Assembly (NCBI GenBank): GCA_003233175.1
Contig: QIKY01000162.1
Span: 1-56,469 of the forward strand
DNA from: Planctomycetaceae bacterium
GTDB lineage: Bacteria; Planctomycetota; Planctomycetia; Pirellulales; Pirellulaceae
Direction: 5' to 3'
DNA length: 56,469 nucleotides
The notes under the pieces are model-generated. The model was not told where the DNA came from and ran no database searches. It saw only the letters and a list, made by a program, of their open reading frames with translations. The translations under genes were made by a program, and so were the position numbers. Position 1 is the first letter of the stretch; each line of letters starts with the position of its first letter. This document shows, piece by piece, positions 1-7,955 of the stretch.

Positions 1-226
1 AACGAACTTGCTCGCCTCCATCACTGGAAACGCCATAACCGATTAGCGCCAAACAATTTAAGCAAGAGACAAATCTAAAACAGCCGAACTACAGGAATAC
101 CTGCTTTCGCCCGTTTTCACGAACGATCCCCCAGAGAAATACGCATTGGCCCGGCGATACTCAGTTTACTGGCCGATCGATTCCCGCCCACACACTTCCA
201 AGACACAACCAAAAGCGGGGGTTGCG
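1..226. other. window edge and spacer, no gene assigned
   Basis: Two plus-strand frames are open from base 1: frame 1 runs to a TAA at 76-78 and frame 2 to a TAG at 44-46. Either could be the tail of an upstream gene, but about 15-25 residues are too few to decide. Nothing else recognisable was seen before the argB promoter. Confidence 0.3.
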
Positions 227-256
227 TTGACATTCCGCCGATTTTCGACCTAGAAT
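227..256 (+). promoter_or_regulatory. sigma70-like promoter of the arg operon
   Basis: A perfect -35 TTGACA at 227-232 is followed by an 18-nt spacer and a -10 TAGAAT at 251-256 (5 of 6 matches to consensus). Transcription would start near 263, giving a leader of about 65 nt before argB. The leader ends in a GC-rich stretch with a run of six T at about 317-322, which could fold weakly; I do not call an attenuator. Confidence 0.6.
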
Positions 257-327
257 GACAGGCTTTCCCTGAGCGGAAGGCGGCACGCCGTATCGGGCGG
301 CTTTCCCTGGGCGGCGTTTTTTCGTGA

Positions 328-1257
328 GTGGCATTTTCGGTGATAGAAGCGATCAAAAAAGCAGACGTCCTGATCGAAGCCCTAGGCTGGATCCGACGTT
401 TTCGCGACAAAATAACCGTCATCAAGCTGGGCGGCAGCGTGATGGAAGACGCCGCCGCGCTCGACCACATCCTGCTGGATATCGTCTTCATGGAGACCGT
501 CGGCATGCGGCCGGTCGTGGTGCATGGCGGGGGAGCGGCCATCAGCCGGCGGGCCGACGAAGCGGGAATCAAGCCGCGATTCGTGCAAGGACGCCGCGTG
601 ACCGACGCCGCCACGCTCGACATCGTCGAGCAAGTGCTGGCCTACGAGACCAACGAGCGCTTGCAACGCCGCATCGAGGAACTGGGCGGACGGGCCATGA
701 ACCTCAACTTTCGCAGCGAAAACGTGTTGATTGGAGAGCGTTTGGAATTGACCGACGAAGCCGGCCATGCCGTCGATTTGGGCAGCGTGGGTCGCGTCAC
801 CCGGGTCGAACGCCGGGTGATCGAAAATCTCTGCTATGCCGGGCAAATTCCCATCATTCCCTCCATGTGTTTGGACGCCGAAGGCCACAAGTTGAACGTC
901 AACGCCGACACCGCCGCGATTTCCGTGGCCGCCGCCCTGGACGCCGAAAAACTCGTCTTCCTCAGCGATGTGAACGGCGTCCGGCTCGACAAGGACGACC
1001 CCAAATCGCTGGTCCATTCCCTGACCGGCGACGAAGCCGAGCGGCTGATTTCCAGCGGAGTCATTTCCAGCGGCATGATTCCCAAGGTGCAGGCCTGTTT
1101 GGAAACGCTCGAACAGGGCGTCGGCAAGGTGCATATCATCGACGGGCGTCTGCGTCATTCGCTTTTATTGGAAATTTATACAAATACCGGCGTGGGAACG
1201 GAAATCGTGCGTCAGCGGGAGGAAAACGGAAACGGCCCCAGCGCGAACCTCCAATAG
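328..1257 (+). CDS. argB: acetylglutamate kinase
   Basis: This enzyme phosphorylates N-acetyl-L-glutamate with ATP, the second step of arginine synthesis, in the cytoplasm. The 309-aa product has the usual family length. Visible signatures are the N-terminal nucleotide-binding KLGGSVMED, the substrate loop [16 protein letters not shown], the NVNADTAA segment and a C-terminal ISSGMIPKV region. About 30 residues precede the kinase core and look like the N-terminal helix that arginine-sensitive hexameric kinases use for feedback inhibition, so feedback by arginine is plausible (inference). The start is GTG at 328; another in-frame GTG lies at 340. It is the first gene of argB-argD-argF, behind a good promoter at 227-256. 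Confidence 0.95.
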   Translation: MAFSVIEAIKKADVLIEALGWIRRFRDKITVIKLGGSVMEDAAALDHILLDIVFMETVGMRPVVVHGGGAAISRRADEAGIKPRFVQGRRVTDAATLDIVEQVLAYETNERLQRRIEELGGRAMNLNFRSENVLIGERLELTDEAGHAVDLGSVGRVTRVERRVIENLCYAGQIPIIPSMCLDAEGHKLNVNADTAAISVAAALDAEKLVFLSDVNGVRLDKDDPKSLVHSLTGDEAERLISSGVISSGMIPKVQACLETLEQGVGKVHIIDGRLRHSLLLEIYTNTGVGTEIVRQREENGNGPSANLQ

Positions 1258-1286
1258 AAAGCAAACCTCCTGTTAATCTCCACACC

Positions 1287-1386
1287 GTTGGAGTTCACGC
1301 TTGAGCGTGTTTTTTTCTTTATTACAGACAGCAGCCTAAAGGCTGAACTCCAACCCTACGAAAACACGCTCAAGCGTGAACTCCAA
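1287..1386. repeat. palindromic repeat between argB and argD (family D)
   Basis: About 27-nt arms beginning GTTGGAGTTCACGC and ending GCGTGAACTCCAAC face each other. The centre carries another partial copy (GCTGAACTCCAAC, about 1341-1354). A related palindrome lies at 51864-51924. In RNA it would form a strong hairpin inside the arg operon. An open frame can be extended upstream of argD through this repeat, but that extension is unlikely to be protein-coding. Confidence 0.8.
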
Positions 1387-1422
1387 CAATTAAGATACCC
1401 ATCCGCCCGAAAGAAAACTCGA

Positions 1423-2625
1423 ATGACCGAAACCCTCACACTCGCTTCCGACGAAACCGTGGAGATGTTTCAGCGGTACGTGATTCCGAACTATGGGCGC
1501 TACCCGGTTAATTTGGTGCGGGGAGAAGGCGTTCACATTTGGGATAGCGAAGGGAATCGGTACCTCGATCTTTTCCCCGGCTGGGGCTGCAACTTGCTGG
1601 GGCATTGCCCGCCGCCGGTCGTGGAGGCCATCCAAAAGCAAGCGGCCAAGCTGATTCATGTGCCGAATTCCTGGCATCTCGATATTCAGGGCCGTTGGGC
1701 GAAAATGCTTTCCGATCGAAGCTTCGGCGGACAAGCCTTCTTTTGCAATTCGGGAGCGGAAGCCAACGAAGCGGCGATCAAACTCGCCCGCCTGCACTCC
1801 CCCGAAGACCGCTACAAAATCATCACCTTCGAGGGCGGGTTTCACGGGCGGACGCTCGGCGCCACGGCGGCCACCGCGCAACCCAAATACCACGAAGGTT
1901 TGGGCCCGCTGATGGCCGGTTTTCAATACGCGCCCTTCGGCGACTTGGAAGCCGTGCAACAACTCATCGATGACCACACGTGCGCGATTCTCGTCGAACC
2001 GATTCAGGGCGAAGGCGGCGTGCGTATTCCGCCGGAAGGGTTCTTGGCCGGCTTGCGAAGTTTGGCCGACAAGCACGACCTTTTGCTCATGTTCGACGAA
2101 GTGCAAACCGGTTGTGGACGCACCGGCGAGTGGTTCGCCTACCAACGTTTCGGTGTCACGCCCGATGTCATGACGCTGGCCAAGGCCATTTGCGGCGGCG
2201 TGGCCGGCGGCGCGATGCTCACCACGCCGGAAATCGCCCCCAGTTTGCGGCCCGGTATGCACGCCGCGACCTTCGGCGGCAATCCAATCGCCTCGGCGGC
2301 GGGAATCGCCACGCTGGAAATGATCGAAAATGAAGGCCTGCTGGAAAAGGCCAAGGAAATCAGCCGTTGCTTCCAGACGCGTTTGGAATCGCTGGCCGAG
2401 CGTTTGCCAATCATCCGAGAGGTGCGCGTGGCGGGGTTAATGATTGGCGTGGAGTTGGCGGTTGACGGGGCGCCCGTGGTGGCGGCGTGTTTGGAACGCA
2501 AGTTGCTTATCAACTGCACACAGGGTAATGTGATTCGCTTCCTCCCCGCCATGACCATGACCTTGGAGCAAGTGGAGGAAGGTTGCGATGTGGTGGCCGA
2601 AGTTTTGGAAGGCTTGGCCACGTAA
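1423..2625 (+). CDS. argD: acetylornithine aminotransferase
   Basis: This class III PLP-dependent aminotransferase converts N-acetylglutamate semialdehyde to N-acetylornithine in arginine synthesis; many homologues also act in lysine synthesis. The 400-aa product is of normal length. Key features are [13 protein letters not shown] for phosphate binding, the PLP-ring aspartate in [14 protein letters not shown], and the Schiff-base lysine in [11 protein letters not shown]. The ATG at 1423 is chosen because the open frame upstream of it is made of the palindromic repeat at 1287-1386. It follows argB by 165 bp and precedes argF by 47 bp, so it should share the arg transcript unless the palindrome attenuates it. 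Confidence 0.94.
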   Translation: MTETLTLASDETVEMFQRYVIPNYGRYPVNLVRGEGVHIWDSEGNRYLDLFPGWGCNLLGHCPPPVVEAIQKQAAKLIHVPNSWHLDIQGRWAKMLSDRSFGGQAFFCNSGAEANEAAIKLARLHSPEDRYKIITFEGGFHGRTLGATAATAQPKYHEGLGPLMAGFQYAPFGDLEAVQQLIDDHTCAILVEPIQGEGGVRIPPEGFLAGLRSLADKHDLLLMFDEVQTGCGRTGEWFAYQRFGVTPDVMTLAKAICGGVAGGAMLTTPEIAPSLRPGMHAATFGGNPIASAAGIATLEMIENEGLLEKAKEISRCFQTRLESLAERLPIIREVRVAGLMIGVELAVDGAPVVAACLERKLLINCTQGNVIRFLPAMTMTLEQVEEGCDVVAEVLEGLAT

Positions 2626-2672
2626 GCAGCCCTCTCCGTTCGCCAGAAACCTTTCGACAGAGTAACGACGTC

Positions 2673-3593
2673 ATGCGACATTTTTTGAACCTCTTCGATG
2701 TTGCTTCGGCCGACATCGAACAGATTTTCGCCTTCACCAAAACGCTCAAAACCGAATTGGCCGCCGGTGTTCGCCGGCCGGTGTTGGCGGGCCGCATGTT
2801 GGCCATGGTGTTTGAAAAACCATCGCTCCGGACGCGCGTCAGTTTCGCCACGGGAATGACGCACCTGGGCGGCGCCTCCGAATATTTGGGCCAAGAGGCC
2901 GGCTGGGGCAAACGTGAGTCGGTGGCCGATTTTTCCGGCGTGTTGAGTGAAATGGTCGACGTAATCGTGTGCCGCACCAAGGACCACCGGCGCGTCGAGG
3001 AGTTGGCCGCCAGCGCTTCCTGCCCAGTGATCAACGGCCTGACCGACCTTTATCATCCTTGCCAAGCATTGGCCGATTTGTACACGCTCCAGGAACACGT
3101 GGCCGACCTCAGCCAAGCCTCCATGGCGTACATCGGCGACGCCAATAACGTAGCCGGCAGTCTGGCGATTGCCTGCGCGAAAATGGGCGTGCGGCTTTCG
3201 ATCGCCTCTCCCGAGGGCTACACATTCAGCGACGACTTCCGAGAAAAACTGCGGCAAGCTTCGCCCGACTTCAAGCTGCTCGAAACGGCCGATCCTCAAG
3301 AGGCCGTCCAAAACGCCGACGCCGTCTACACCGACGTATGGGCCAGCATGGGCCAGGAAGCCGAACAAGCCGAACGCGCCCAGGCGTTCGCAAGCTACCA
3401 ACTCAACGCCGAGTTGATGCGGCACGCGCCCGACAACGCCATCGTGCTACACTGCCTGCCCGCCCGGCGGGGAGAAGAAATCTCGGACGAAGTCATCGAC
3501 GGCCGGCAAAGCGCCGTTATCCAACAAGCCGGCAATCGCCTTCACGCCCAAAAGGGCTTGCTGGTTTGGCTGCTCAACGCCATGCCCGCCTGA
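2673..3593 (+). CDS. argF: ornithine carbamoyltransferase
   Basis: The enzyme joins carbamoyl phosphate and ornithine to give citrulline. The 306-aa product matches the family length. The carbamoyl-phosphate loop appears as EKPSLRTRVSFATGM (SLRTR in place of the common STRTR), followed by HPCQALADL, and by the ornithine/active-site segment HCLPARRGEEISDEV near the C-terminus. ATG at 2673 is preferred over an open extension that overlaps argD. It is the last gene of the arg operon; no clear terminator follows directly, and a dispersed repeat begins about 30 bp downstream. Confidence 0.95.
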   Translation: MRHFLNLFDVASADIEQIFAFTKTLKTELAAGVRRPVLAGRMLAMVFEKPSLRTRVSFATGMTHLGGASEYLGQEAGWGKRESVADFSGVLSEMVDVIVCRTKDHRRVEELAASASCPVINGLTDLYHPCQALADLYTLQEHVADLSQASMAYIGDANNVAGSLAIACAKMGVRLSIASPEGYTFSDDFREKLRQASPDFKLLETADPQEAVQNADAVYTDVWASMGQEAEQAERAQAFASYQLNAELMRHAPDNAIVLHCLPARRGEEISDEVIDGRQSAVIQQAGNRLHAQKGLLVWLLNAMPA

Positions 3594-3622
3594 CGGCGAG
3601 CGGTTCGAATTTCACCCGAAGT

Positions 3623-3704
3623 GCTCCTAACATAACCCCTGTTTGGCGTTTCAAACCTGGAGTTTGATGCTGACCTACCAAGTTGCGTTATGTGTTAGAA
3701 GGTA
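3623..3704 (-). repeat. dispersed repeat B, copy 1
   Basis: About 80 bp, in reverse orientation relative to copies at 6359-6434 and 13103-13178. The core reads TTTGAAACGCCAAACAGGGG on the minus strand. The ends are imperfect inverted repeats (CTAACATAAC against GTTATGTGTTAG), which gives a MITE- or REP-like structure without coding capacity. Confidence 0.8.
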
Positions 3705-3827
3705 AAACGTCATAGCGTTTCGTCGTGACGCCGGAGCCGTCGACGGGAGTGGCGGAAGTGGGCGAGGTTGCTGAAATCGGGCGGCGTCCATGGTATTCTA
3801 GAGCAGGGCACCCTGCTTGATTCGTGC

Positions 3828-3855
3828 AAAGCCTGCTTTCTCACAGGCTTTTTTT
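3828..3855 (+). terminator. rho-independent terminator-like hairpin
   Basis: A perfect 7-bp stem AAGCCTG / CAGGCTT with an 8-nt loop is followed by a T run. It lies 235 bp after argF and only 32 bp before the next gene. It could end read-through from the arg operon or act in the leader of the downstream gene. Confidence 0.6.
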
Positions 3856-3886
3856 CCCGCCGCACTCCAACATCTGCGCAACCAAC

Positions 3887-4813
3887 ATGACCACTCGTCG
3901 AGATTTTTTACGCACCGGCGCTGCGGTCGGCGCTGCCGTCGTCGCGAACCGCCTGCCTTCGGCCCAAGCCGAATCCAAGAGAGAATTCCGTTTCGAGTAC
4001 GTGCTCGGATCGAGCATGTACGGCAAGCTGAAACTGGCGGAAATCCTGCCGGAAGTCGCCAAGACCGGTACGAAATTTCTCGACGTATGGCCGCTCAGCC
4101 ATGGCGATCAACGCGAACAAATCGAGGCGATGGGACACGAAAAGTTCGCCGACATGCTCCGCCAGCATGATGTTCGCCTGGGCATGATCACGCAGTACAA
4201 GTTGGGTCCGTTGCACTTGAAGGACGAACTGCGCGTGCTGAAAAAATTCGGTGGGCGTTTGATGATCAGCGGTAGCACCGGGCCAAAAAATGTTGAGGGC
4301 GAGGAAGCCAAGGCGGGCGTGGCGAAATTTCTCGAACGCATGAAACCGCAAATCGCGGTCGCGGAGGAGTTAGACGTCGTGATTGGCATTGAAAACCATG
4401 CCAACGCATTGGTGGCTTCGCCCGATTCGATTCGCTACTTTGCCGACTTGAATCGCTCGAAGCACATCGGCATCGCGCTGGCGCCCTACCACTTGCCGCA
4501 AGATCCTCACGTGCTGGCCGCGTTGATCGAACATTTGGGGCCGGCGTTGGTCCACTTTTATGCCTGGGAGCACGGCCAGGGCGCGAATCAGACCGACGCC
4601 CAACTGGCGCTCTTGCAGATGCCGGGCATTGGTTCGCTCGATTTTCGCCCCATCGTAGCCGCGTTGCAAAAGATCAATTACACGCGTTGGACGGAAATCT
4701 TCATGCATCCTACGCCGCGCGGCATTCCCATCTTGCCCCAGGCCGCCGACTGCACCGCCGCAATCAATCGCTCCCGCAAATACCTGGACCAGTGCGCCCG
4801 GGATATTGCCTAG
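3887..4813 (+). CDS. Tat-exported sugar phosphate isomerase/epimerase-like protein
   Basis: A 308-aa protein of the xylose-isomerase-like TIM-barrel superfamily. The N-terminus MTTRRDFLRTGAAVGAAVVA is a twin-arginine signal (RRDFLR), so export of a folded protein is expected. The barrel follows, with IENHAN and the HFYAWEHGQG segment offering metal-ligand-type residues. Planctomycetes encode many such proteins; the substrate cannot be told from sequence. ATG 3887 is chosen because it starts the Tat motif; the open frame reaches further upstream into the terminator hairpin. It appears monocistronic and converges on the aminotransferase at 4946-6211. Confidence 0.85.
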   Translation: MTTRRDFLRTGAAVGAAVVANRLPSAQAESKREFRFEYVLGSSMYGKLKLAEILPEVAKTGTKFLDVWPLSHGDQREQIEAMGHEKFADMLRQHDVRLGMITQYKLGPLHLKDELRVLKKFGGRLMISGSTGPKNVEGEEAKAGVAKFLERMKPQIAVAEELDVVIGIENHANALVASPDSIRYFADLNRSKHIGIALAPYHLPQDPHVLAALIEHLGPALVHFYAWEHGQGANQTDAQLALLQMPGIGSLDFRPIVAALQKINYTRWTEIFMHPTPRGIPILPQAADCTAAINRSRKYLDQCARDIA

Positions 4814-4834
4814 GCGCCAAGCGGGAAATTACTG

Positions 4835-4910
4835 CTGTACGATGGCCTTCCAAGGCCGTCGATTCGCAGAGGTTCGAGGCAAACGACGGCCTTGGAAGGC
4901 CATCGTACAG
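4835..4910. repeat. perfect 27-bp inverted repeat between convergent genes
   Basis: Arms CTGTACGATGGCCTTCCAAG... and its exact complement flank a 22-nt loop. The symmetry continues weakly outward (AATTAC / GTAATT). It lies between two convergent genes and could act as a bidirectional terminator. Its perfection also fits a mobile palindromic repeat. Confidence 0.75.
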
Positions 4911-4945
4911 GTAATTGGTCACTCACCCGCCGCTCGCCTAACAGC

Positions 4946-6211
4946 TCAATCCATTTCGTAGGGCCGCGGCAAACGAGCTTCTTCGTGGCTGGCAAGGTAG
5001 GCGTCGACGCGGTCTTGTTTTTTGACGGCTTCGGCAATGAAGGCCACCGCTTGGCTGAGGCGGTCGTTGGGTTGGGCGCAACTGAGTCGCAAAAAGCCAT
5101 GCCCGGCGTCGCCAAAACATTCGCCGCCCAAACAGGCCACGCCCTGGGCGTCGTCGGCCCCTTCGAGTAGATACATCGCTAGGCCGTGCGAAGTGATTTT
5201 CAAACGATTGCAAATATCGGCCACCGCCGGAAAAACATAAAACGTGCCGCCCGGCATCAAACAAGAAACGCCCTCCACCCGGTTGAGTTCTTCCACCAGC
5301 AGTTCGACCTTGCCGCGGAACTCCTGCATTTGCTTATCTCGCAATGCGCAGTCGTTTCGCATGGCGGCGGCGCCTGCCATCTGTGTGAATGGCGGCACGC
5401 AGGAGAGCGCGGAGTTGGTCAGCTTGCCCAACATTTGAACCGTTGCGGCGCTGCCCACGGCAAAACCCAATCGCCAGCCGCTCATGCTGAACGACTTACT
5501 GAATGTGTAGGCGCCCACGGCTTGCTCCATCATGCCCGGCTGCGCGAGCAGCGAATGATGCTGGCCTCGCCAAACCATGCGGTCGTACGGCTCATCGCTC
5601 AACACGGCCACGTCCTTGCCGCGCACCAAATCGGCCAAGCCGACAAGATCTTCCAATTCCGCGACGCCGCCGGTCGGGTTGTGAGGACTGTTCAAAAAAA
5701 TCGCCTTCGGGCGGGGATCTTCCTCAAGGAATCTTTGCACGTCTTCGAGATTCGGACGAAATGCATTCGAGCGTTTCAAATCGGAAAGGCAGACCCGCGC
5801 CCCACGCCGTAAAATGTTTGGCGGATACGTCGGAAAATAGGGGCTGAACACCAACACGCCATCGCCAGGATTGAGAAAGGCCTCGCAGAACAGTTGCTCA
5901 AAGTTCTTCGCGCCGGGGCCGGCAACGATATTCTCGCTCGTCGTTTCCAGGCCGTACTCCCGGTTCACGTAGTCGGACGCCGCCGCGCGAAAATCGGGCA
6001 GACCGAGCGATGGCCCGTAATGGCAATGGTCGGCTTCGATGGCCTTGATGCCCGCCTCCCGCGCTGCCGGAGAGGTCGGGAAGGGACTATCGCCGATCTC
6101 GAGTTCGATCACATCCTTGCCGGCGGCAATGAGCTGCTTGGCCACGGCCAACACCGTAAAAGCGGTTTCCGATTTCACCGAAGCGGCAAATTCACTGAAG
6201 GATGCAGCCAT
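4946..6211 (-). CDS. class I/II PLP-dependent aminotransferase
   Basis: A 421-aa fold-type I aminotransferase of the aspartate-aminotransferase-like superfamily. Visible signatures are the substrate-loop YGPSLGLPDFR, NSPHNPTGGV, SDEPYDRM with the PLP-ring Asp/Tyr, the Schiff-base lysine in TFSKSFSMSGWRLGF, and a C-terminal arginine in FLRLSCAQP that should bind the substrate carboxylate. Substrate specificity is not evident. The start is placed at the Met of MAASFSEF (6211); an open extension to 6340 lies in non-conserved DNA that is repeated at 6686-6722, so it is probably upstream region. No operon partner is seen. Confidence 0.9.
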   Translation of the reverse strand: MAASFSEFAASVKSETAFTVLAVAKQLIAAGKDVIELEIGDSPFPTSPAAREAGIKAIEADHCHYGPSLGLPDFRAAASDYVNREYGLETTSENIVAGPGAKNFEQLFCEAFLNPGDGVLVFSPYFPTYPPNILRRGARVCLSDLKRSNAFRPNLEDVQRFLEEDPRPKAIFLNSPHNPTGGVAELEDLVGLADLVRGKDVAVLSDEPYDRMVWRGQHHSLLAQPGMMEQAVGAYTFSKSFSMSGWRLGFAVGSAATVQMLGKLTNSALSCVPPFTQMAGAAAMRNDCALRDKQMQEFRGKVELLVEELNRVEGVSCLMPGGTFYVFPAVADICNRLKITSHGLAMYLLEGADDAQGVACLGGECFGDAGHGFLRLSCAQPNDRLSQAVAFIAEAVKKQDRVDAYLASHEEARLPRPYEMD

Positions 6212-6299
6212 GGGAGTGAGTCTTTCCGAGATTTTTTCAGAGGTTTGATTTGTCGAGCGGGACGGAAACATTCCGTGTAACCGTTCACGGGTTTTGAGT

Positions 6300-6339
6300 T
6301 GTCGGCTGGATGTTATCGCATTTCCACGCGTCGCTGGCA
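6300..6339. repeat. inverted-repeat arm, partner at 6686-6722
   Basis: This segment (starting GTCGGCTGGATGTTATCGCA) recurs in inverted orientation at 6686-6722 with a few mismatches. The pair encloses dispersed repeat B and the palindromic element at 6439-6664, so the whole 6.30-6.72 kb block is a nested structure upstream of the aminotransferase. Confidence 0.65.
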
Positions 6340-6358
6340 AAAGTCAAGACATTCCTAA

Positions 6359-6434
6359 TACCTTCTAACACAACTTAGTAGGTCGGCATCAAACTCCGTG
6401 TTTGAAACGCCAAACAGGGGTTATGTTAGGAGCT
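6359..6434 (+). repeat. dispersed repeat B, copy 2
   Basis: About 76 bp, nearly identical to 13103-13178 and to the reverse complement of 3623-3704. It begins TACCTTCTAACACAAC and ends GGTTATGTTAGGAGC, which are imperfect terminal inverted repeats. Confidence 0.8.
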
Positions 6435-6438
6435 CTAA

Positions 6439-6664
6439 GCGGTTTCCGGGCGGACGTTTCAACGCAGAGAACGCAAAGGCGCGGAGGGCCGCAGAGGAAA
6501 ATCCCCAGGCATCCCGGACCAAGTTGACGACGTAATTCAATCGCACGGCCGATGGCCATCGCCAAAACTTCGTTTTCTTTCGTCTCGTATTTTCTTCACT
6601 ATCTTCTTCTCTGCGGCCCTCCGCGCCTTTGCGACCTGCGTTGAAATGCCCGCCTGGAAACCGC
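6439..6664. repeat. 226-bp palindromic element with long inverted ends
   Basis: The ends GCGGTTTCCGGGCGG and CCGCCTGGAAACCGC face each other, and the symmetry continues inward through AAAGGCGCGGAGGGCCGCAG and its complement, giving imperfect arms of about 55-60 bp. No reading frame of note is inside. Similar Cag/Gcc-rich words recur at 22365-22443 and 30760-31010. Confidence 0.7.
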
Positions 6665-7023
6665 CGAACAAGTATCTAAACTTCCGCCAGCGTTGCGGAA
6701 AATGCGATAACATCCAGCCGACAGATCAAAACCGGCGAACGGCTTGCTGTTTTTCTTTCGTGCCGTTCGTGTATTTCGTGGTTGTAAAATGACCCCGGCA
6801 AAAGGATGGAACAAAAGAATGTCACCGCACAGGTTATCGTAAAAGGAACCGCGAATGAACACGACTTCTTATGGCGAGCTCTCCACGTAATGGCACGGCT
6901 GACGTCGCTTGATTCCAGGAGAAAACCTGAGAGCCCATTGGATTTCATTCGCGTTAATTTGTGTCCATTCGTGGTTCTCGCAAAAAGCATCGTGCGATCA
7001 TCGCTGAGTAGTTACCAATTTTC
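6665..7023. other. spacer with repeat debris, no gene seen
   Basis: Contains the inverted-repeat arm at 6686-6722 and phrases such as GTGTCCATTCGTGGTT in direct and inverted orientation (about 6840-6980), a pattern typical of degenerate palindromic repeats. Short open frames here have no convincing start or composition. Confidence 0.5.
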
Positions 7024-7052
7024 TTGACATTCCACGCTGGGGGCCGGATACT
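7024..7052 (+). promoter_or_regulatory. sigma70-like promoter of the 69-aa gene
   Basis: TTGACA at 7024-7029, a 17-nt spacer and GATACT at 7047-7052 (6/6 and 4/6 matches). It lies 100 bp upstream of the GTG at 7152. Confidence 0.5.
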
Positions 7053-7151
7053 GGCGTCTCGTTGCGATTTGGCGGTGAACAACGGCTGGCGCCTTCGCCA
7101 AATGAATCCTCCAACGAGGCGAACTTCTCCAACGAAAAAGGGAGCAACAAC

Positions 7152-7361
7152 GTGGTTAAGTCGGTTCTTGAAGCGATTCGTATGGGAATCTGGGACTATG
7201 AACCCCGCGAGGTCCAAACAGATAGCCATTTCGATTCGACAGGAGCGCTTCCCGGCACCGATGCCAAACTCGATATTCTCGCACAGCGGGTCAGCGAGGG
7301 TTTGCCGCTCTGGCATCCGTCGGACCGGCGGAGTATTGATGATTCCCCCTCGCCCGACTGA
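7152..7361 (+). CDS. small acidic protein of unknown function (69 aa)
   Basis: The product starts VKSVLEAIRMGIWDYEPREV and continues with TGALPGTDAKLDILAQRV and a tail rich in charged residues (LPLWHPSDRRSIDD). It looks like a soluble, conserved-type small protein rather than noise: GTG at 7152 has a GGGAG ribosome site 8 nt upstream, a sigma70-like promoter lies at 7024-7052, and a terminator hairpin follows at 7457-7490. I recall similar short proteins in other planctomycetes but cannot verify this here. The function is unknown. Confidence 0.7.
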   Translation: MVKSVLEAIRMGIWDYEPREVQTDSHFDSTGALPGTDAKLDILAQRVSEGLPLWHPSDRRSIDDSPSPD

Positions 7362-7410
7362 TGCACGCGCCGCGTGGCGTTCCACAACCTCGCTGGAGGT
7401 CAGGCATTAG

Positions 7411-7520
7411 GCTTGCGGCAGATGAGATTTTACCCACCGCATTTTTCTAGGTCGCCAAAAAGCCCGGCAATTCGAAAATGCCGGGCTTTTAACTCGGCAA
7501 ATTTTCATCCGCCGCCCGCC
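7411..7520. repeat. MITE-like element A, variant copy with different interior
   Basis: The left end GGCTTGCGGCAGATGAGATT matches the ends of element A at 53318, and the right end CATCCGCCGCCCGCC is its inverted partner. The interior differs from the full copies and carries a terminator-like hairpin. Confidence 0.55.
7457..7490 (+). terminator. terminator-like hairpin
   Basis: AAAAGCCCGGCA, a short loop, then TGCCGGGCTTTT. The symmetrical A/T flanks allow termination from either strand. It is a member of the hairpin group also seen at 15459, 29306, 33915 and 56304. Confidence 0.65.
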
Positions 7521-7757
7521 TTCAATGAGCGTCTACCTCACATTGTGTGAGGTATCTTACAAAAGACCCGTTTCGTGAAATCGTGTATCTCTTTTGGCGC
7601 GAGCCTGGTTGGAAAAATTCCTGCGTGAACTATTTGCCGAGCGAACGCGTACCATCTAGGATATGAAGGTATGAAACGGCTGGCGGTGCTTGATTCGGTC
7701 GTCGACCGGCGGCGCGTGTGAGCCTGCGTTAGCATCCTACCATTGAACTCCCTACGT
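7521..7757. other. spacer, no gene seen
   Basis: AT-richer DNA without a plausible frame; it leads into the promoter of the exported metal-binding-like protein. Confidence 0.4.
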
Positions 7758-7788
7758 TTGAGCCCCTAAGATTGGGGCGCACTATAAT
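7758..7788 (+). promoter_or_regulatory. possible promoter of the double-HMA gene
   Basis: A perfect -10 TATAAT (7783-7788) is preceded at 19 nt by TTGAGC (7758-7763). The long spacer lowers confidence. The leader to the ATG at 7956 would be about 160 nt. Confidence 0.4.
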
Positions 7789-7955
7789 CGGGGATCCCAA
7801 GGTTCTGGACCTCTTCTCGAGGGCCGGCCGCGTTTGGGCCCGATTCCCTCCGTTGTTGTCGTTTTGGTTTGATTTATGGCGCTGTTGTTGGCGCCGGTTA
7901 TTTGATCGTGTCGGTCAAATTTTTCCGCTCCTTTTTCCTGTAAGGAAATCCCCCC

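Noticed and set aside
34..36. Minus-strand ATG opening a frame that runs off the window start
   Set aside because: Only 12 codons are visible and no supporting ribosome site was checked beyond them.
1..78. Possible C-terminus of an upstream plus-strand gene
   Set aside because: Only about 15-25 codons in two competing frames; no way to choose.
6599..6990. Minus-strand frames of 87-104 codons in the repeat-rich spacer
   Set aside because: They are built from palindromic repeat sequence, with no ribosome site or family-like features.
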